Origin: Nematostella vectensis
Taxonomy: Eukaryota; Cnidaria; Anthozoa; Actiniaria; Edwardsiidae
Length of the DNA: 55,000 nucleotides
Assembly: GCF_932526225.1 (NCBI RefSeq)
Contig: NC_064040.1
Location: 17,781,994-17,836,993 of the forward strand
Reading direction: 5' to 3'
The notes beneath the pieces were generated by a model. That model had not been told where the DNA came from. It was given only the letters and a program-made list of their open reading frames with translations, and made no database searches. Shown piece after piece: positions 30,701 through 44,700 of this stretch. Position 1 is the first letter of the stretch; each line of letters starts with the position of its first letter. Position numbers and translations under genes: made by a program.

Positions 30701-31043
30701 ACCTTGCTGTAATAAAAAACCCTTCCCTTGATAGAAGTTTCATTAATGTACACTTGTATCAAAGGTACATTCTGACCAGCTTTGCCCTTGCAAAGAAACA
30801 AATGATGGATGCAACAGCATTCTAAAGATAGAATGATCCATAAATATACCTCCAGTCATGCATTAGACATTGGTGCACCCACCCTGTAGGATGGTGGCCT
30901 GCTTTTTTTTTATAGAAACCATGGATCCATATATGCTAATGCTACTCCAAAATTAAATGCAAAGAGGAGAACAAATTGATTGAAAATGTCAAATTTCAAA
31001 CCTATTACCTATTTTAATTTATTTAGGGTGCAGAGAGGAAACA

Positions 31044-31190
<147 letters not shown>

Positions 31191-31198
31191 GCAAAAAC

Positions 31199-31930
31199 AC
31201 CGAGTTGCGCGGACCGAAACCTGTTTTTATACCGCGTTACACGGGCCACCGAGTTACGCGGACCAAAATTCGGTCCGCCTAATGTTTTTTGCTGCAAACA
31301 TCGCAAAACACACTTAACTGCTATTATTAAGTGTTTTTAAGGTGGTCCTTGTAACTCGGTCTAAACCTGTGGAGTGAGGGGGAGGAGGCTGGTCCGCCTA
31401 ATGCCGGTTTCTGCAACTTTGTATATTTTTATGAATATTTCTCCAACCTAAGGGTGAGCAGCCTTTTTTACGACGGATTTCAAACAGTTATTGGACAATC
31501 GTTCAGGCTATCGGCTGGAATTTTATTTTCACTCGTGTTTTATTTTTGCTATTAAGGAGCTTTCTGGTCCGCGTAACTCGGTTTTAAAACCAATAAGAGT
31601 GCAATCTATTTCTTTGACAATTAAGTGTGAGCAACCTTTTTTCGACGGATTTCAGACAGTTATTTGACAGTCGTTCAGGTTGGTAACTGGGATTTTATTT
31701 GCACTCGTGTTTTATTTTTGCCTCTAACAGCTTTTTGGTCCGCGCAACTCGGTTTTAATCCAATAAGAGAGCAATCTATTTCTTTGAGAATTCAGGCCGT
31801 GAGAAACCTTTGTTCGACGGATTTCAGGCAGTTTTGAAGGCTGGGATTTTGTTTTCCACGCGTAAAATTTTTGCCTTTTTGCAGCTTTTTGGTCCGTGTA
31901 ACTCAGGTTAAAACTAATAAGAGTGCAATC
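31199..31930. repeat. Left subterminal repeats of the giant block
   Basis: Boxes of the GGTCCGCGTAACTCGGT type in both orientations near the edge (31199, 31248, 31271), then four spaced units of about 155-175 bp (boxes at about 31391, 31566, 31737, 31891), each followed by shared text such as AATAAGAGTGCAATCTATT and TTCGACGGATTTCAG. Confidence 0.8.
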
Positions 31931-33099
31931 TATTACTTCGCTATTAGAACAGACGGGGGAGCGACTGAAACAACCCATTGTGGGGGTAAGTCCAAAACGC
32001 ACAGAAATAAAAGCGTTTTAATATATGTGTAATATATTTATATTTAACAACTGGCCCTCATCTGTCGTGGTTTTTCACCTTTGTTCCACCTTTATTGTAC
32101 ATATAATATAAATAATAATGCGTATATTTACAGTTTTAAAGCGTTTAATTAATAAATACTTATCAAAAGTCACGCATAAACACATCGCGCAAACTGGAGC
32201 AACATTTTCATGCATTGACGCTAGTCAGATTCTTTATTTCAATTGTCTTTGTAGCCTCAAAATGCAAAAAGCTATCAAAACTACATTTCGATTACTTTCG
32301 ACTAACTGGGGAAAAAGTGAGAAGTAATGCATATGCATCGTTATCAGAGTTGTCAGACCAGTGTTTTAGTTACTTCCCTAACAAAATATCCAGCTGTAAG
32401 TTTTGCGCGAAACTTCAGAATTACTGTCTGATTAAGTAGCCCAAGATATTTGGGAAGTCATAGCCAATTCGTCGGAACCAAAACTGAGGTACTGTAAACA
32501 TTTCTCTTTGTTGCTTTTTAATTTTGGTTCCGCCGAATTCGCTTAAACTTTCCAAATATCGAAAGCAACTAAATTTAACACTATTTTTGAAATTGCACGC
32601 AAATCTGCCAGCTCGATTTGTTTTTATTAAAGTCTGAAGTAAAAGAAGGGATTCCACTGTGGCTGAGATATTATTAAAAAATATTATCTCTAATGAATAT
32701 CAAAATATGCTAAACTATTGGCAAATGATATCTATTTCAGACTCATAACAATCTTCGACACTTGCACTAATGACTGTAGAATAAGACTCCTAACACTTCC
32801 ACTTTCTTGGGGTCGATAATTGCTGTGGAAAAAACAAAAAATAACACAAGTCATGAATCGACATTACGTCTATCTCAATTCTCATAGCATAGATTACTAA
32901 CATTTCAAAACAGGAACTTTTTATCTACGGCCATTGCGATCAAAGATGTTTACAAATAGTTTGACAAATGCTATTTACTTTCATATAAATAAATCTATAT
33001 TTGAAATAGCAGTGAACCTGACAAAAAACTTAAGACTCGAAACATCGCAGTCCACAATCAAAGCAATGTTATGTTAATGAAAATGATTATACAACTATT
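31931..33099. other. Non-repetitive left interior of the giant block
   Basis: AT-rich with no gene recognised. It holds an inverted repeat of about 19 bp (AATTCGTCGGAACCAAAAC, 32466-32485, against 32520-32539). Confidence 0.5.
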
Positions 33100-33225
33100 G
33101 ATTTAACCCCTAAAGTGATTTAGCCTTTAAGGAGAATCAAAACATCCCAGTCCACCTAACCCTGGTAAAATGGGAAATTCCCCTTCTTTACTGTGACCAT
33201 TATCAAGAACGCTGGTAAAATGAGA

Positions 33226-34019
33226 ATTATAACTTTGGCGAGCATTGTGGCGTATTATACGGGCTCTAATGAACGTTTTGGCGGGCTCTAATATATTTAA
33301 GCCCGCTGCTCTAAGCCAATGAGAGGGCGAGGAAATTGCAGCGAGCCAATCAGAAGGAAGCAGGAATTCCCGCGATTCATTCAAACCGCTCGTCGCATGC
33401 ACGAAGCGAAGTGTTGAATGTGATTTTCACAGTATCAGCTCCTCGGATCTTGGAGTCATTTTACGCTTCTTTACGTTTCTATGCTGAAGTCAAAACAAAA
33501 GACAAGAAGGACCTCTCGCCGAGTGCATTTTGCTTCTAGTGAAACCATTGAGACGGAAAACAGTAATGATTGCAAACAAGGCAGTTTATCTAGGGCAGGC
33601 GGGGAAGTGAATGTAAGTTTTTCATCCTCGACCGAATTATACTTCTGCACAGGCTGTCATGCCAAATTGTCACTTTTCCAATTGCACAATAAATTTTAAT
33701 TCCTACAAGTGGCAACCCATTAAACTTTCTATATTTTGAAACAGTTGTTTCGTTTACAAAAATAACCTTAAACACGTGTATATTTAGCAACGTTTGTAAA
33801 GTGAATTGAAGCTGTATTTATTAATTATGGTATAACATCTTTCAATGAATAAATATCACGCGAGTCATCCTCGTTTTCCGTATATATTTTTGTTTTTGCG
33901 CTTAATGCTCGCCAAAGTTATAATAATAGTAATGTTGCTCGCTGCGCTCGGGCTAAAATGAGCTCGAGTCGGGCCCAAAACATATTTACGCCCGCGAACA
34001 TCAACTATATTGTTATAAT
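33226..34019. mobile_element. Insertion inside the satellite, with inverted repeats
   Basis: It interrupts the monomer between GGTAAAATGAGAA and CCCCTTCC. The outer ends ATTATAAC and GTTATAAT are inverted. A perfect 21 bp inverted repeat (core ATAACTTTGGCGAGCATT) lies at 33226-33246 and 33904-33924. It may be one 794 bp element or a 699 bp element plus extra sequence. Confidence 0.65.
33481..33699 (+). CDS. Small open frame of unknown function in the satellite insertion
   Basis: A 72-codon frame, MLKSKQKTRRTSRRVHFASS then a Cys-containing C-terminus (ELYFCTGCHAKLSLFQLHNK). Upstream are CCAAT boxes (33315, 33347) and an ATATATTTAAG stretch at about 33289, as in a promoter. A CxxC pair is visible, but I recognise no family. 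It may be the first exon of a longer gene (a GTAAGT motif lies at about 33614) or chance. Confidence 0.3.
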   Translation: MLKSKQKTRRTSRRVHFASSETIETENSNDCKQGSLSRAGGEVNVSFSSSTELYFCTGCHAKLSLFQLHNKF

Positions 34020-37000
34020 ACCCCTTCCTTATTGGCACCATCACCAAGATTATACGGCTATGGATTGTCAAATAGTAACGGTTTAGCTCAAAAAAAGTGT
34101 ATCAACACACCCTAGTCCACCTAACGCTGGTAAAATTAGAACTTTCCCTCCCTCACTGTGACCATCCTCAAGATTATACAGCTATGGATTGTCAAATAGT
34201 AACGGTTTAGCTCAAAAAAAGTGTATCAACACACCCTAGTCCACCTAACGCTGGTAAAATTAGAACTTTCCCTCCCTCACTGTGACCATCCTCAAGATTA
34301 TACAGCTATAGCATGTCAAATAGTAATCATTTAGCCCCCAAAGAGCATTACGCACACTGGTCCACCTAACGCTGGTAGAATGGGGACTTTCCCTCCCTCG
34401 TTGTGGCTATCATCAAGATTATACAGCTATGGATTGACAAATACTAATGATTCAGCCATTAAAGTGTATCAACGCACCCTGGTCCACCTAACACTTGTAA
34501 AATAAGAACTTTCCCTCCCTCACTGTGACCATCCTCAAGATTATAAAGCTAATGTATATCAAAATAGTAATAGTTTAGCCCATAAAGTGTATCAACGTAC
34601 CCTGGCCCACCTAACGCTGGTAAAATAAAAACTTTCCCTCCCTTACTGTGACAATCATCAAGATTATATAGCTATTGCTTGTCAAATAGTAGTGTTTTAG
34701 CCCCTAAAGTGTATAAATGCACCCTGGTCCACCTAACGCTGGTGAAATAAGAACTTCCCTCCCTCACTGTGACCATCATCAAGATTATACAGCTAAGGTA
34801 TGGGAACTTTCCCTCCCTCACTGTGACCATCCTAAGATTATACAGCTAAGGTATGTCAAAATAGTAATGGTTTATCCCCTAAAGTGTATCAACGCACCCT
34901 AGTCCACCTAACGCTGGTAAAATAAGAACTTCCCTCCCTCACTGTGACCATCATCAATTTTATACAGCTAAGGTATGGGAACTTTCCCTCCATCACTGTG
35001 ATTATCATCAAAATTATACAGCTAATATGGCTTGTCAAATAGTAATGGTTTAGCCCATAAAGTGTATCAACGCACCCTGGCCCACCTAACGCTGGTAAAA
35101 TAAAAACTTTCCCTCCCTTACTGTGACAATCATCAAGATTATATAGCTATTGCTTGTCAAATAGTAATGCTTTAGCCCCTAAAGTGTATAAACGCACCCT
35201 GGTCCACGTAACGCTGGTAAAATAAGAACTTTCCCTCTCTCACTGTGACTATCATCACGCTTATACAGCTACATATGGATTGCCAAATAGTAATGATTTA
35301 GCCCATAAAGTGTATCAACGCACCCTGGTCCACCTAACGCTGGTAAAATGAGAACTTTCCCTCCCTCACTGTAACCATCTCCAAGATTATACAGCTATGG
35401 TATGTCAAAATAGTAATGATTTAGGCACTGACGTGCTTGTACACATAGTGTACAATCTAACGCTGGTAAAATGGGAACTTTTCCTCCCTCACTGTGGCAA
35501 TCATCATGATTATACAGCTATGGCTTGTCAAATAGTAATGATTCAGCCATTAAAGTGTATCAATGCACCCTGGTCCACCCAACACTTGTAAAATAAGAAC
35601 TTTCCCTCCCTCATTAGACCATCCCCAAGATTATACAGCTATGGCTTGTCAAATAGTAATGGTTTAGCCCATAAAGTGTATCAACGCACCCTGGCCCACC
35701 TAACGCTGGTAAAATAAGAACTTTTCCTCCCTCACTGTGACCATCATTAAGATTATACAGCTATTGCTTGTCAAATAGTAGTGTGATTTAGCCCCTAAAG
35801 TGTATAAATGCACCCTGGTCCACTTAACACTGGTGAAATAAGAACTTTCCCTCTCTCACTGTAACTATCATCAAGCTTATACAGCTACATATGGATTGCC
35901 AAATAGTAATGATTTAGCCCAAAAAGTGTATCAACGCACCCTGGTCCACCTAACGCTGGTAAAATGAGAACTTTCCCTCCCTCACTGTGACCATCCTTAA
36001 GATTATACAGCTAAAGTATGTCAAAATAGTAATGGTTTAGCCCATAAAGTGTATCAACGCACCCTGGCCCACCTAACGCTGGTAAAATAAGAACTTTTCC
36101 TCCCTCACTGTGACCATCATTAAGATTATACAGCTATTGCTTGTCAATTAGTAGTGTTTTAGCCCCTAAAGTGTATAAATGCACCCTGGTCCACGTAACG
36201 CTGGTAAAATAAGAACTGTCCCTCTCTCACTGTGACTATCATCAAGCTTATACAGCTACATATGGATCGCCAAATAGTAATGATTTAGCCCATAAAGTGT
36301 ATCAACGCACCCTGGTCCACCTAACACTGGTAAAATGAGAACTTTCCCTCCCTCACTGTGACCATCCTCAAGATTATAAAGCTAATGTATATCAAAATAG
36401 TAATGATTTCACCCCTAAAGTTTATCAACGCACCCTGGTCCACCTAACGCTGGTAAAATAAGAACTTGTCTCCCTCACTGTGACCATCTTCAAGATTATA
36501 CAGCTATAGTATGTCAAAATAGTAATGATTTAGGCACTGACATGCTTGTACACATAGTGTACAATCTAATGCTGGTAAAATGGGAACTTTTCCTCCCTCA
36601 CTGTGGCAATCATCATGATTATACAGCTATGGCTTGTCAAATAGTAATGATTCAGCCATTAAAGTGTATCAATGCACCCTGGTCCACCCAACACTTGTAA
36701 AATAAGAACTTTCCCTCCCTCACTAGACCATCCCCAAGATTATACAGCTATGGCTTGTCAAATAGTAATGGTTTAGCCCATAAAGTGTATCAACGCACCC
36801 TGGCCCACCTAACGCTGGTAAAATAAGAACTTTTCCTCCCTCACTGTGACCATCATTAAGATTATACAGCTATTGCTTGTCAAATAGTAGTGTTTTAGCC
36901 CCTAAAGTGTATAAATGCATCCTGGTCCACCTAACGCTGGTGAAATAAGAACTTTCCCTCTTTCACTGTGACTATCATCAAGCTTATACAGCTACATATG

Positions 37001-40000
37001 GATTGCCAAATAGTAATGATTTAGCCCATAAAGTGTATCAACGCACCCTGGTCCACCTAACGCTGGTAAAATGAGAACTTTCCCTCCCTCACTGTGACCA
37101 TCCTTAAGATTATACAGCTAAAGTATGTCAAAATAGTAATGGTTTAGCCCCTAAAGTGTATCAACGCACCCTGGTCCACCTAACGCTGGTAAAATGAGAA
37201 CTTTCCCTCCCTCACTGTGACCATCCTTAAGATTATACAGCTAAAGTATGTCAAAATAGTAATGGTTTAGCCCCTAAAGTGTATCAACGCACCCTGGTCC
37301 ACCTAACACTGGTAAAATGAGAACTTTCCCTCCCTCACTGTGACCATCCTCAAGATTATAAAGCTAATGTATATCAAAATAGTAATGATTTCACCCCTAA
37401 AGTTTATCAACGCACCCTGGTCCACCTAACGCTGGTAAAATAAGAACTTGTCTCCCTCACTGTGACCATCTTCAAGATTATACAGCTATGGTATGTCAAA
37501 ATAGTAATGATTTAGCACTGACATGCTTGTACACATAGTGTACAATCTAATGCTGGTAAAATGGGAACTTTTCCTCCCTCACTGTGGCAATCATCATGAT
37601 TATACAGCTATGGCTTGTCAAATAGTAATGATTCAGCCATTATAGTGTATCAATGCACCCTGGTCCACCTAACACTTGTAAAATAAGAACTTTCCCTCCC
37701 TCACTAGACCATCCCCAAGATTATACAGCTAATATGGCTTGTCAAATAGTAATGGTTTAGCCCATAAAGTGTATCAACGCACCCTGGCCCACCTAACGCT
37801 GGTAAAATAAGAACTTTCCCTCCCTCACTAGACCATCCCCAAGATTATACAGCTAAGGTATGTCAAAATAGTAATGGTTTAGCCCCTAAAGTGTATCAAC
37901 GCACCCTGGTCCACCTAACGCTGGCAAAATAAGAACTTTCCCTCCCTCACTAGACCATCCTTAAGATTATACAGCTAAGGTATGTCAAAATAGTAATGGT
38001 TTAGCCCCTAAAGTGTATCAACGCACCCTGGTCCACCTAACGCTGGTAAAATAAGAACTTCCCTCCCTCACTGTGACCATCATCAAGATTATACAACTAA
38101 GGTATGGGACCTTTCCCTCCATCACTGTGATTATCATCAAGATTATACAGCTAATATGGCTTGTCAAATAGTAATGGTTTAGCCCATAAAGTGTATCAAC
38201 GCACCCTGGCCCACCTAACGCTGGTAAAATAAAAACTTTCCCTCCCTTACTGTGACAATCATCAAGATTATATAGCTATTGCTTGCCAAATAGTAATGAT
38301 TTAGCCCATAAAGTGTATCAACGCACCCTGGTCCACCTAACGCTGGTAAAATGAGAACTTTCCCTCCCTCACTGTAACCATCTTCAAGATTATACAGCTA
38401 TGGTATGTCAAAATAGTAATGATTTAGGCACTGACATGCTTGTACACATAGTGTACAATCTAATGCTGGTAAAATGGGAACTTTTCCTCCCTCACTGTGG
38501 CAATCATCATGATTATACAGCTATGGCTTGTCAAATAGTAATGATTCAGCCATTAAAGTGTATCAATGCACCCTGGTCCACCCAACACTTGTAAAATAAG
38601 AACTTTCCCTCCCTCACTAGACCATCCCCAAGATTATACAGCTATGGCTTGTCAAATAGTAATGGTTTAGCCCATAAAGTGTATCAACGCACCCTGGCCC
38701 ACCTAACGCTGGTAAAATAAGAACTTTTCCTCCCTCACTGTGACCATCATTAAGATTATACAGCTATTGCTTGTCAAATAGTAGTGTTTTAGCCCCTAAA
38801 GTGTATAAATGCACCCTGGTCCACCTAACGCTGGTGAAATAAGAACTTTCCCTCTTTCACTGTGACTATCATCAAGCTTATACAGCTACATATGGATTGC
38901 CAAATAGTAATGATTTAGCCCATAAAGTGTATCAACGCACCCTGGTCCACCTAACGCTGGTAAAATGAGAACTTTCCCTCCCTCACTGTGACCATCCTTA
39001 AGATTATACAGCTAAAGTATGTCAAAATAGTAATGGTTTAGCCCCTAAAGTGTATCAACGCACCCTGGTCCACCTAACGCTGGTAAAATGAGAACTTTCC
39101 CTCCCTCACTGTGACCATCCTTAAGATTATACAGCTAAAGTATGTCAAAATAGTAATGGTTTAGCCCCTAAAGTGTATCAACGCACCCTGGTCCACCTAA
39201 CACTGGTAAAATGAGAACTTTCCCTCCCTCACTGTGACCATCCTCAAGATTATAAAGCTAATGTATATCAAAATAGTAATGATTTCACCCCTAAAGTTTA
39301 TCAACGCACCCTGGTCCACCTAACGCTGGTAAAATAAGAACTTGTCTCCCTCACTGTGACCATCTTCAAGATTATACAGCTATGGTATGTCAAAATAGTA
39401 ATGATTTAGGCACTGACATGCTTGTACACATAGTGTACAATCTAATGCTGGTAAAATGGGAACTTTTCCTCCCTCACTGTGGCAATCATCATGATTATAC
39501 AGCTATGGCTTGTCAAATAGTAATGATTCAGCCATTATAGTGTATCAACGAACCCTGGTCCACCTAACGCTGGTAAAATAAGAACTTTCCCTCCCTCTCT
39601 AGACCATCCTTAAGATTATACAGCTAAGGTATGTCAAAATAGTAATGGTTTAGCCCCTAAAGTGTATCAACGCACCCTGGTCCACCTAACGCTGGTAAAA
39701 TAAGAACTTACCTCCCTCACTGTGACCATCTTCAAGATTATACAGCGATATATGGATTGCCAAATAGTAATGATTTAGCCCATAAAGTGTATCAACGCAC
39801 CCTGGTCCACCTAACGCTGGTAAAATAAGAACTTCCCTCCCTCACTGTGACCATCATCAAGATTATACAGCTAAGGTATGGGAACTTTCCCTCCATCACT
39901 GTGATTATCATCAAGATTATACAGCTAATATGGCTTGTCAAATAGTAATGGTTTAGCCCATAAAGTGTATCAACGCACCCTGGCCCACCTAACGCTGGTA

Positions 40001-41749
40001 AAATAAAAACTTTCCCTCCCTTACTGTGACAATCATCAAGATTATATAGCTATTGCTTGCCAAATAGTAATGATTTAGCCCATAAAGTGTATCAACGCAC
40101 CCTGGTCCACCTAACGCTGGTAAAATGAGAACTTTCCCTCCCTCACTGTAACCATCTTCAAGATTATACAGCTATGGTATGTCAAAATAGTAATGATTTA
40201 GGCACTGACGTGCTTGTACACATAGTGTACAATCTAATGCTGGTAAAATGGGAACTTTTCCTCCCTCACTGTGGCAATCATCATGATTATACAGCTATGG
40301 ATTGCCAAATAGTAATGATTCAGCCCATAAAGTGTATCAACGCACCCTGGCCCACCTAACACTGGTAAAATGAGAACTTTCCCTCCCTCACTGTGACCAT
40401 CATTAAGATTATACAGCTATTGCTTGTCAAATAGTAGTGTTTTAGCCCCTAAAGTGTATAAATGCACCCTGGTCCACGTAACGCTGGTAAAATAAGAACT
40501 TTCCCTCTCTCACTGTGACTATCATCAAGCTTATACAGCTACATATGGATCGCCAAATAGTAATGATTTAGCCCATAAAGTGTATCAACGCACCCTGGTC
40601 CACCTAACACTGGTAAAATGAGAACTTTCCCTCCCTCACTGTGACCATCTTCAAGATTATACAGCTATGGTATGTCAAAATAGTAATGATTTAGGCACTG
40701 ACGTGCTTGTACACATAGTGTACAATCTAATGCTGGTAAAATGAGAACTTTTCCTCCCTCACTGTGGCAATCATCATGATTATACAGCTATGGCTTGTCA
40801 AATAGTAATGATTCAGCCATTAAAGTGTATCAATGCACCCTGGTCCACCCAACACTTGTAAAATAAGAACTTTCCCTCCCTCACTAGACCATCCCCAAGA
40901 TTACACAGCTATGGCTTGTCAAATAGTAATGGTTTAGCCCATAAAGTGTATCAAAGCACCCTGGCCCACCTAACGCTGGTAAAATAAGAACTTTTCCTCC
41001 CTCACTGTGACCATCATTAAGATTATACAGCTATTGCTTGTCAAATAGTAGTGTTTTAGCCCCTAAAGTGTATAAATGCACCCTGGTCCACCTAACGCTG
41101 GTGAAATAAGAACTTTCCCTCTCTCACTGTGACTATCATCAAGCTTATACAGCTACATATGGATTGCCAAATAGTAATGATTTAGCCCATAAAGTGTATA
41201 AACGCACCCTGGTCCACCTAACGCTGGTAAAATGAGAACTTTCCCTCCCTCACTGTGACCATCCTTAAGATTATACAGCTAAAGTATGTCAAAATAGTAA
41301 TGGTTTAGCCACTAAAGTGTATCAACGCACCCTGGTCCACCTAACGCTGGTAAAATAAGAACTTTCCCTCCCTCACTGTGACCATCATTGAGATTATACA
41401 GCTATTGCTTGTCAAATAGTAGTGTTTTAGCCCCTAAAGTGTATAAATGCACCCTGGTCCACGTAACGCTGGTAAAATAAGAACTTTCCCTCTCTCACTG
41501 TGACTATCATCAAGCTTATACAGCTACATATGGATCGCCAAATAGTAATGATTTAGCCCATAAAGTGTATCAACGCACCCTGGTCCACCTAACACTGGTA
41601 AAATGAGAACTTTCCCTCCCTCACTGTGACCATCCTCAAGATTATAAAGCTAATGTATATCAAAATAGTAATGATTTCACCCCTAAAGTTTATCAACGCA
41701 CCCTGGTCCACCTAACGCTGGTAAAATAAGAACTTGTCTCCCTCACTGA

Positions 41750-44700
41750 GACCATCTTCAAGATTATACAGCTAAAGTATGTCAAAATAGTAATGATTTA
41801 GGCACTGACATGCTTGTACACATAGTGTACAATCTAATGCTGGTAAAATGGGAACTTTTCCTCCCTCACTGTGGCAATCATCATGATTATACAGCTATGG
41901 CTTGTCAAATAGTAATGATTCAGCCATTAAAGTGTATCAATGCACCCTGGTCCACCCAACACTTGTAAAATAAGAACTTTCCCTCCCTCACTAGACCATC
42001 CCCAAGATTATACAGCTATGGCTTGTCAAATAGTAATGGTTTAGCCCATAAAGTGTATCAACGCACCCTGGCCCACCTAACGCTGGTAAAATAAGAACTT
42101 TTCCTCCCTCACTGTGACCATCATTAAGATTGTACAGCTATTGCTTATCAAATAGTAGTGTTTTAGCCCCTAAAGTGTATAAATGCACCCTGGTCCACCT
42201 AACGCTGGTGAAATAAGAACTTTCCCTCTCTCACTGTGACTATCATCAAGCTTATACAGCTACATATGGATTGCCAAATAGTAATGATTTAGCCCATAAA
42301 GTGTATCAACGCACCCTGGTCCACCTAACGCTGGTAAAATGAGAACTTTCCCTCCCTCACTGTGACCATCCTTAAGATTATACAGCTAAAGTATGTCAAA
42401 ATAGTAATGGTTTAGCCCCTAAAGTGTATCAACGCACCCTGGTCCACCTAACGCTGGTAAAATAAGAACTTTCCCTCCCTCACTGTTACCATCTTCAAGA
42501 TTATACAGCTATGGTATGTCAAAATAGTAATGATTTAGGCACTGACGTGCTTGTACACATAGTGTACAATCTAATGCTGGTAAAATGGGAACTTTTCCTC
42601 CCTCACTGTGGCAATCATCATGATTATACAGCTAATATGGCTTGTCAAATAGTAATGGTTTAGCCCATAAAGTGTATCAACGCACCCTGGCCCACCTAAC
42701 GCTGGTAAAATAAGAACTTTTCCTCCCTCACTGTGACCATCATTAAGATTATACAGCTATTGCTTGTCAAATAGTAGTGTTTTAGCCCCTAAAGTGTATA
42801 AATGCACCCTGGTCCACGTAACGCTGGTAAAATAAGAACTTTCCCTCTCTCACTGTGACTATCATCAAGCTTATACAGCTACATATGGATCGCCAAATAG
42901 TAATGATTTAGCCCATAAAGTGTATCAACGCACCCTGGTCCACCTAACACTGGTAAAATGAGAACTTTTCCTCCCTCACTGTGAGCATCCTCAAGATTAT
43001 AAAGCTAATGTATATCAAAATAGTAATGATTTCACCCCTAAAGTTTATCAACGCACCCTGGTCCACCTAATGCTGGTAAAATAAGAACTTGTCTCCCTCA
43101 CTGTGACCATCTTCAAGATTATACAGCTATAGTATGTCAAAATAGTAATGATTTAGGCACTGACATGCTTGTACACATAGTGTACAATCTAATGCTGGTA
43201 AAATGAGAACTTTCCCTCCCTCACTGTAACCATCTTCAAGATTATACAGCTTGGTATGTCAAAATAGTAATGATTTAGGCACTGACATGCTTGTACACAT
43301 AGTGTACAATCTAATGCTGGTAAAATGGGAACTTTTCCTCCCTCACTGTGGCAATCATCATGATTATACAGCTATGGCTTGTCAAATAGTAATGATTCAG
43401 CCATTAAAGTGTATCAATGCACCCTGGTCCACCCAACACTTGTAAAATAAGAACTTTCCCTCCCTCACTAGACCATCCCCAAGATTATACAGCTATGGCT
43501 TGTCAAATAGTAATGGTTTAGCCCATAAAGTGTATCAACGCACCCTGGCCCACCTAACGCTGGTAAAATAAGAACTTTTCCTCCCTCACTGTGACCATCA
43601 TTAAGATTGTACAGCTATTGCTTATCAAATAGTAGTGTTTTAGCCCCTAAAGTGTATAAATGCACCCTGGTCCACCTAACGCTGGTGAAATAAGAACTTT
43701 CCCTCTCTCACTGTGACTATCATCAAGCTTATACAGCTACATATGGATTGCCAAATAGTAATGATTTAGCCCATAAAGTGTATCAACGCACCCTGGTCCA
43801 CCTAACGCTGGTAAAATGAGAACTTTCCCTCCCTCACTGTGACCATCCTTAAGATTATACAGCTAAAGTATGTCAAAATAGTAATGGTTTAGCCCCTAAA
43901 GTGTATCAACGCACCCTGGTCCACCTAACGCTGGTAAAATAAGAACTTTCCCTCCCTCACTGTTACCATCTTCAAGATTATACAGCTATGGTATGTCAAA
44001 ATAGTAATGATTTAGGCACTGACGTGCTTGTACACATAGTGTACAATCTAATGCTGGTAAAATGGGAACTTTTCCTCCCTCACTGTGGCAATCATCATGA
44101 TTATACAGCTAATATGGCTTGTCAAATAGTAATGGTTTAGCCCATTAAGTGTATCAACGCACCCTGGCCCACCTAACGCTGGTAAAATAAGAACTTTTCC
44201 TCCCTCACTGTGACCATCATTAAGATTATACAGCTATTGCTTGTCAAATAGTAGTGTTTTAGCCCCTAAAGTGTATAAATGCACCCTGGTCCACGTAACG
44301 CTGGTAAAATAAGAACTTTCCCTCTCTCACTGTGACTATCATCAAGCTTATACAGCTACATATGGATCGCCAAATAGTAATGATTTAGCCCATAAAGTGT
44401 ATCAACGCACCCTGGTCCACCTAACACTGGTAAAATGAGAACTTTCCCTCCCTCACTGTGAGCATCCTCAAGATTATAAAGCTAATGTATATCAAAATAG
44501 TAATGATTTCACCCCTAAAGTTTATCAACGCACCCTGGTCCACCTAATGCTGGTAAAATAAGAACTTGTCTCCCTCACTGTGACCATCTTCAAGATTATA
44601 CAGCTATGGTATGTCAAAATAGTAATGATTTAGGCACTGACATGCTGGTACACATAGTGTACAAATGCTGGTAAAATGGGAACTTTTCCTCCCTCACTGT
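41750..44700. repeat. Recent 1.48-kb tandem duplication in the satellite
   Basis: A 12-monomer block occurs twice in a row. A diagnostic variant, AAGATTGTACAGCTATTGCT, is at about 42127 and again 1,478 bp later, and flanking monomers match almost base for base. A longer-range match of 1,892 bp offset links 36.9 and 38.8 kb. Confidence 0.75.
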
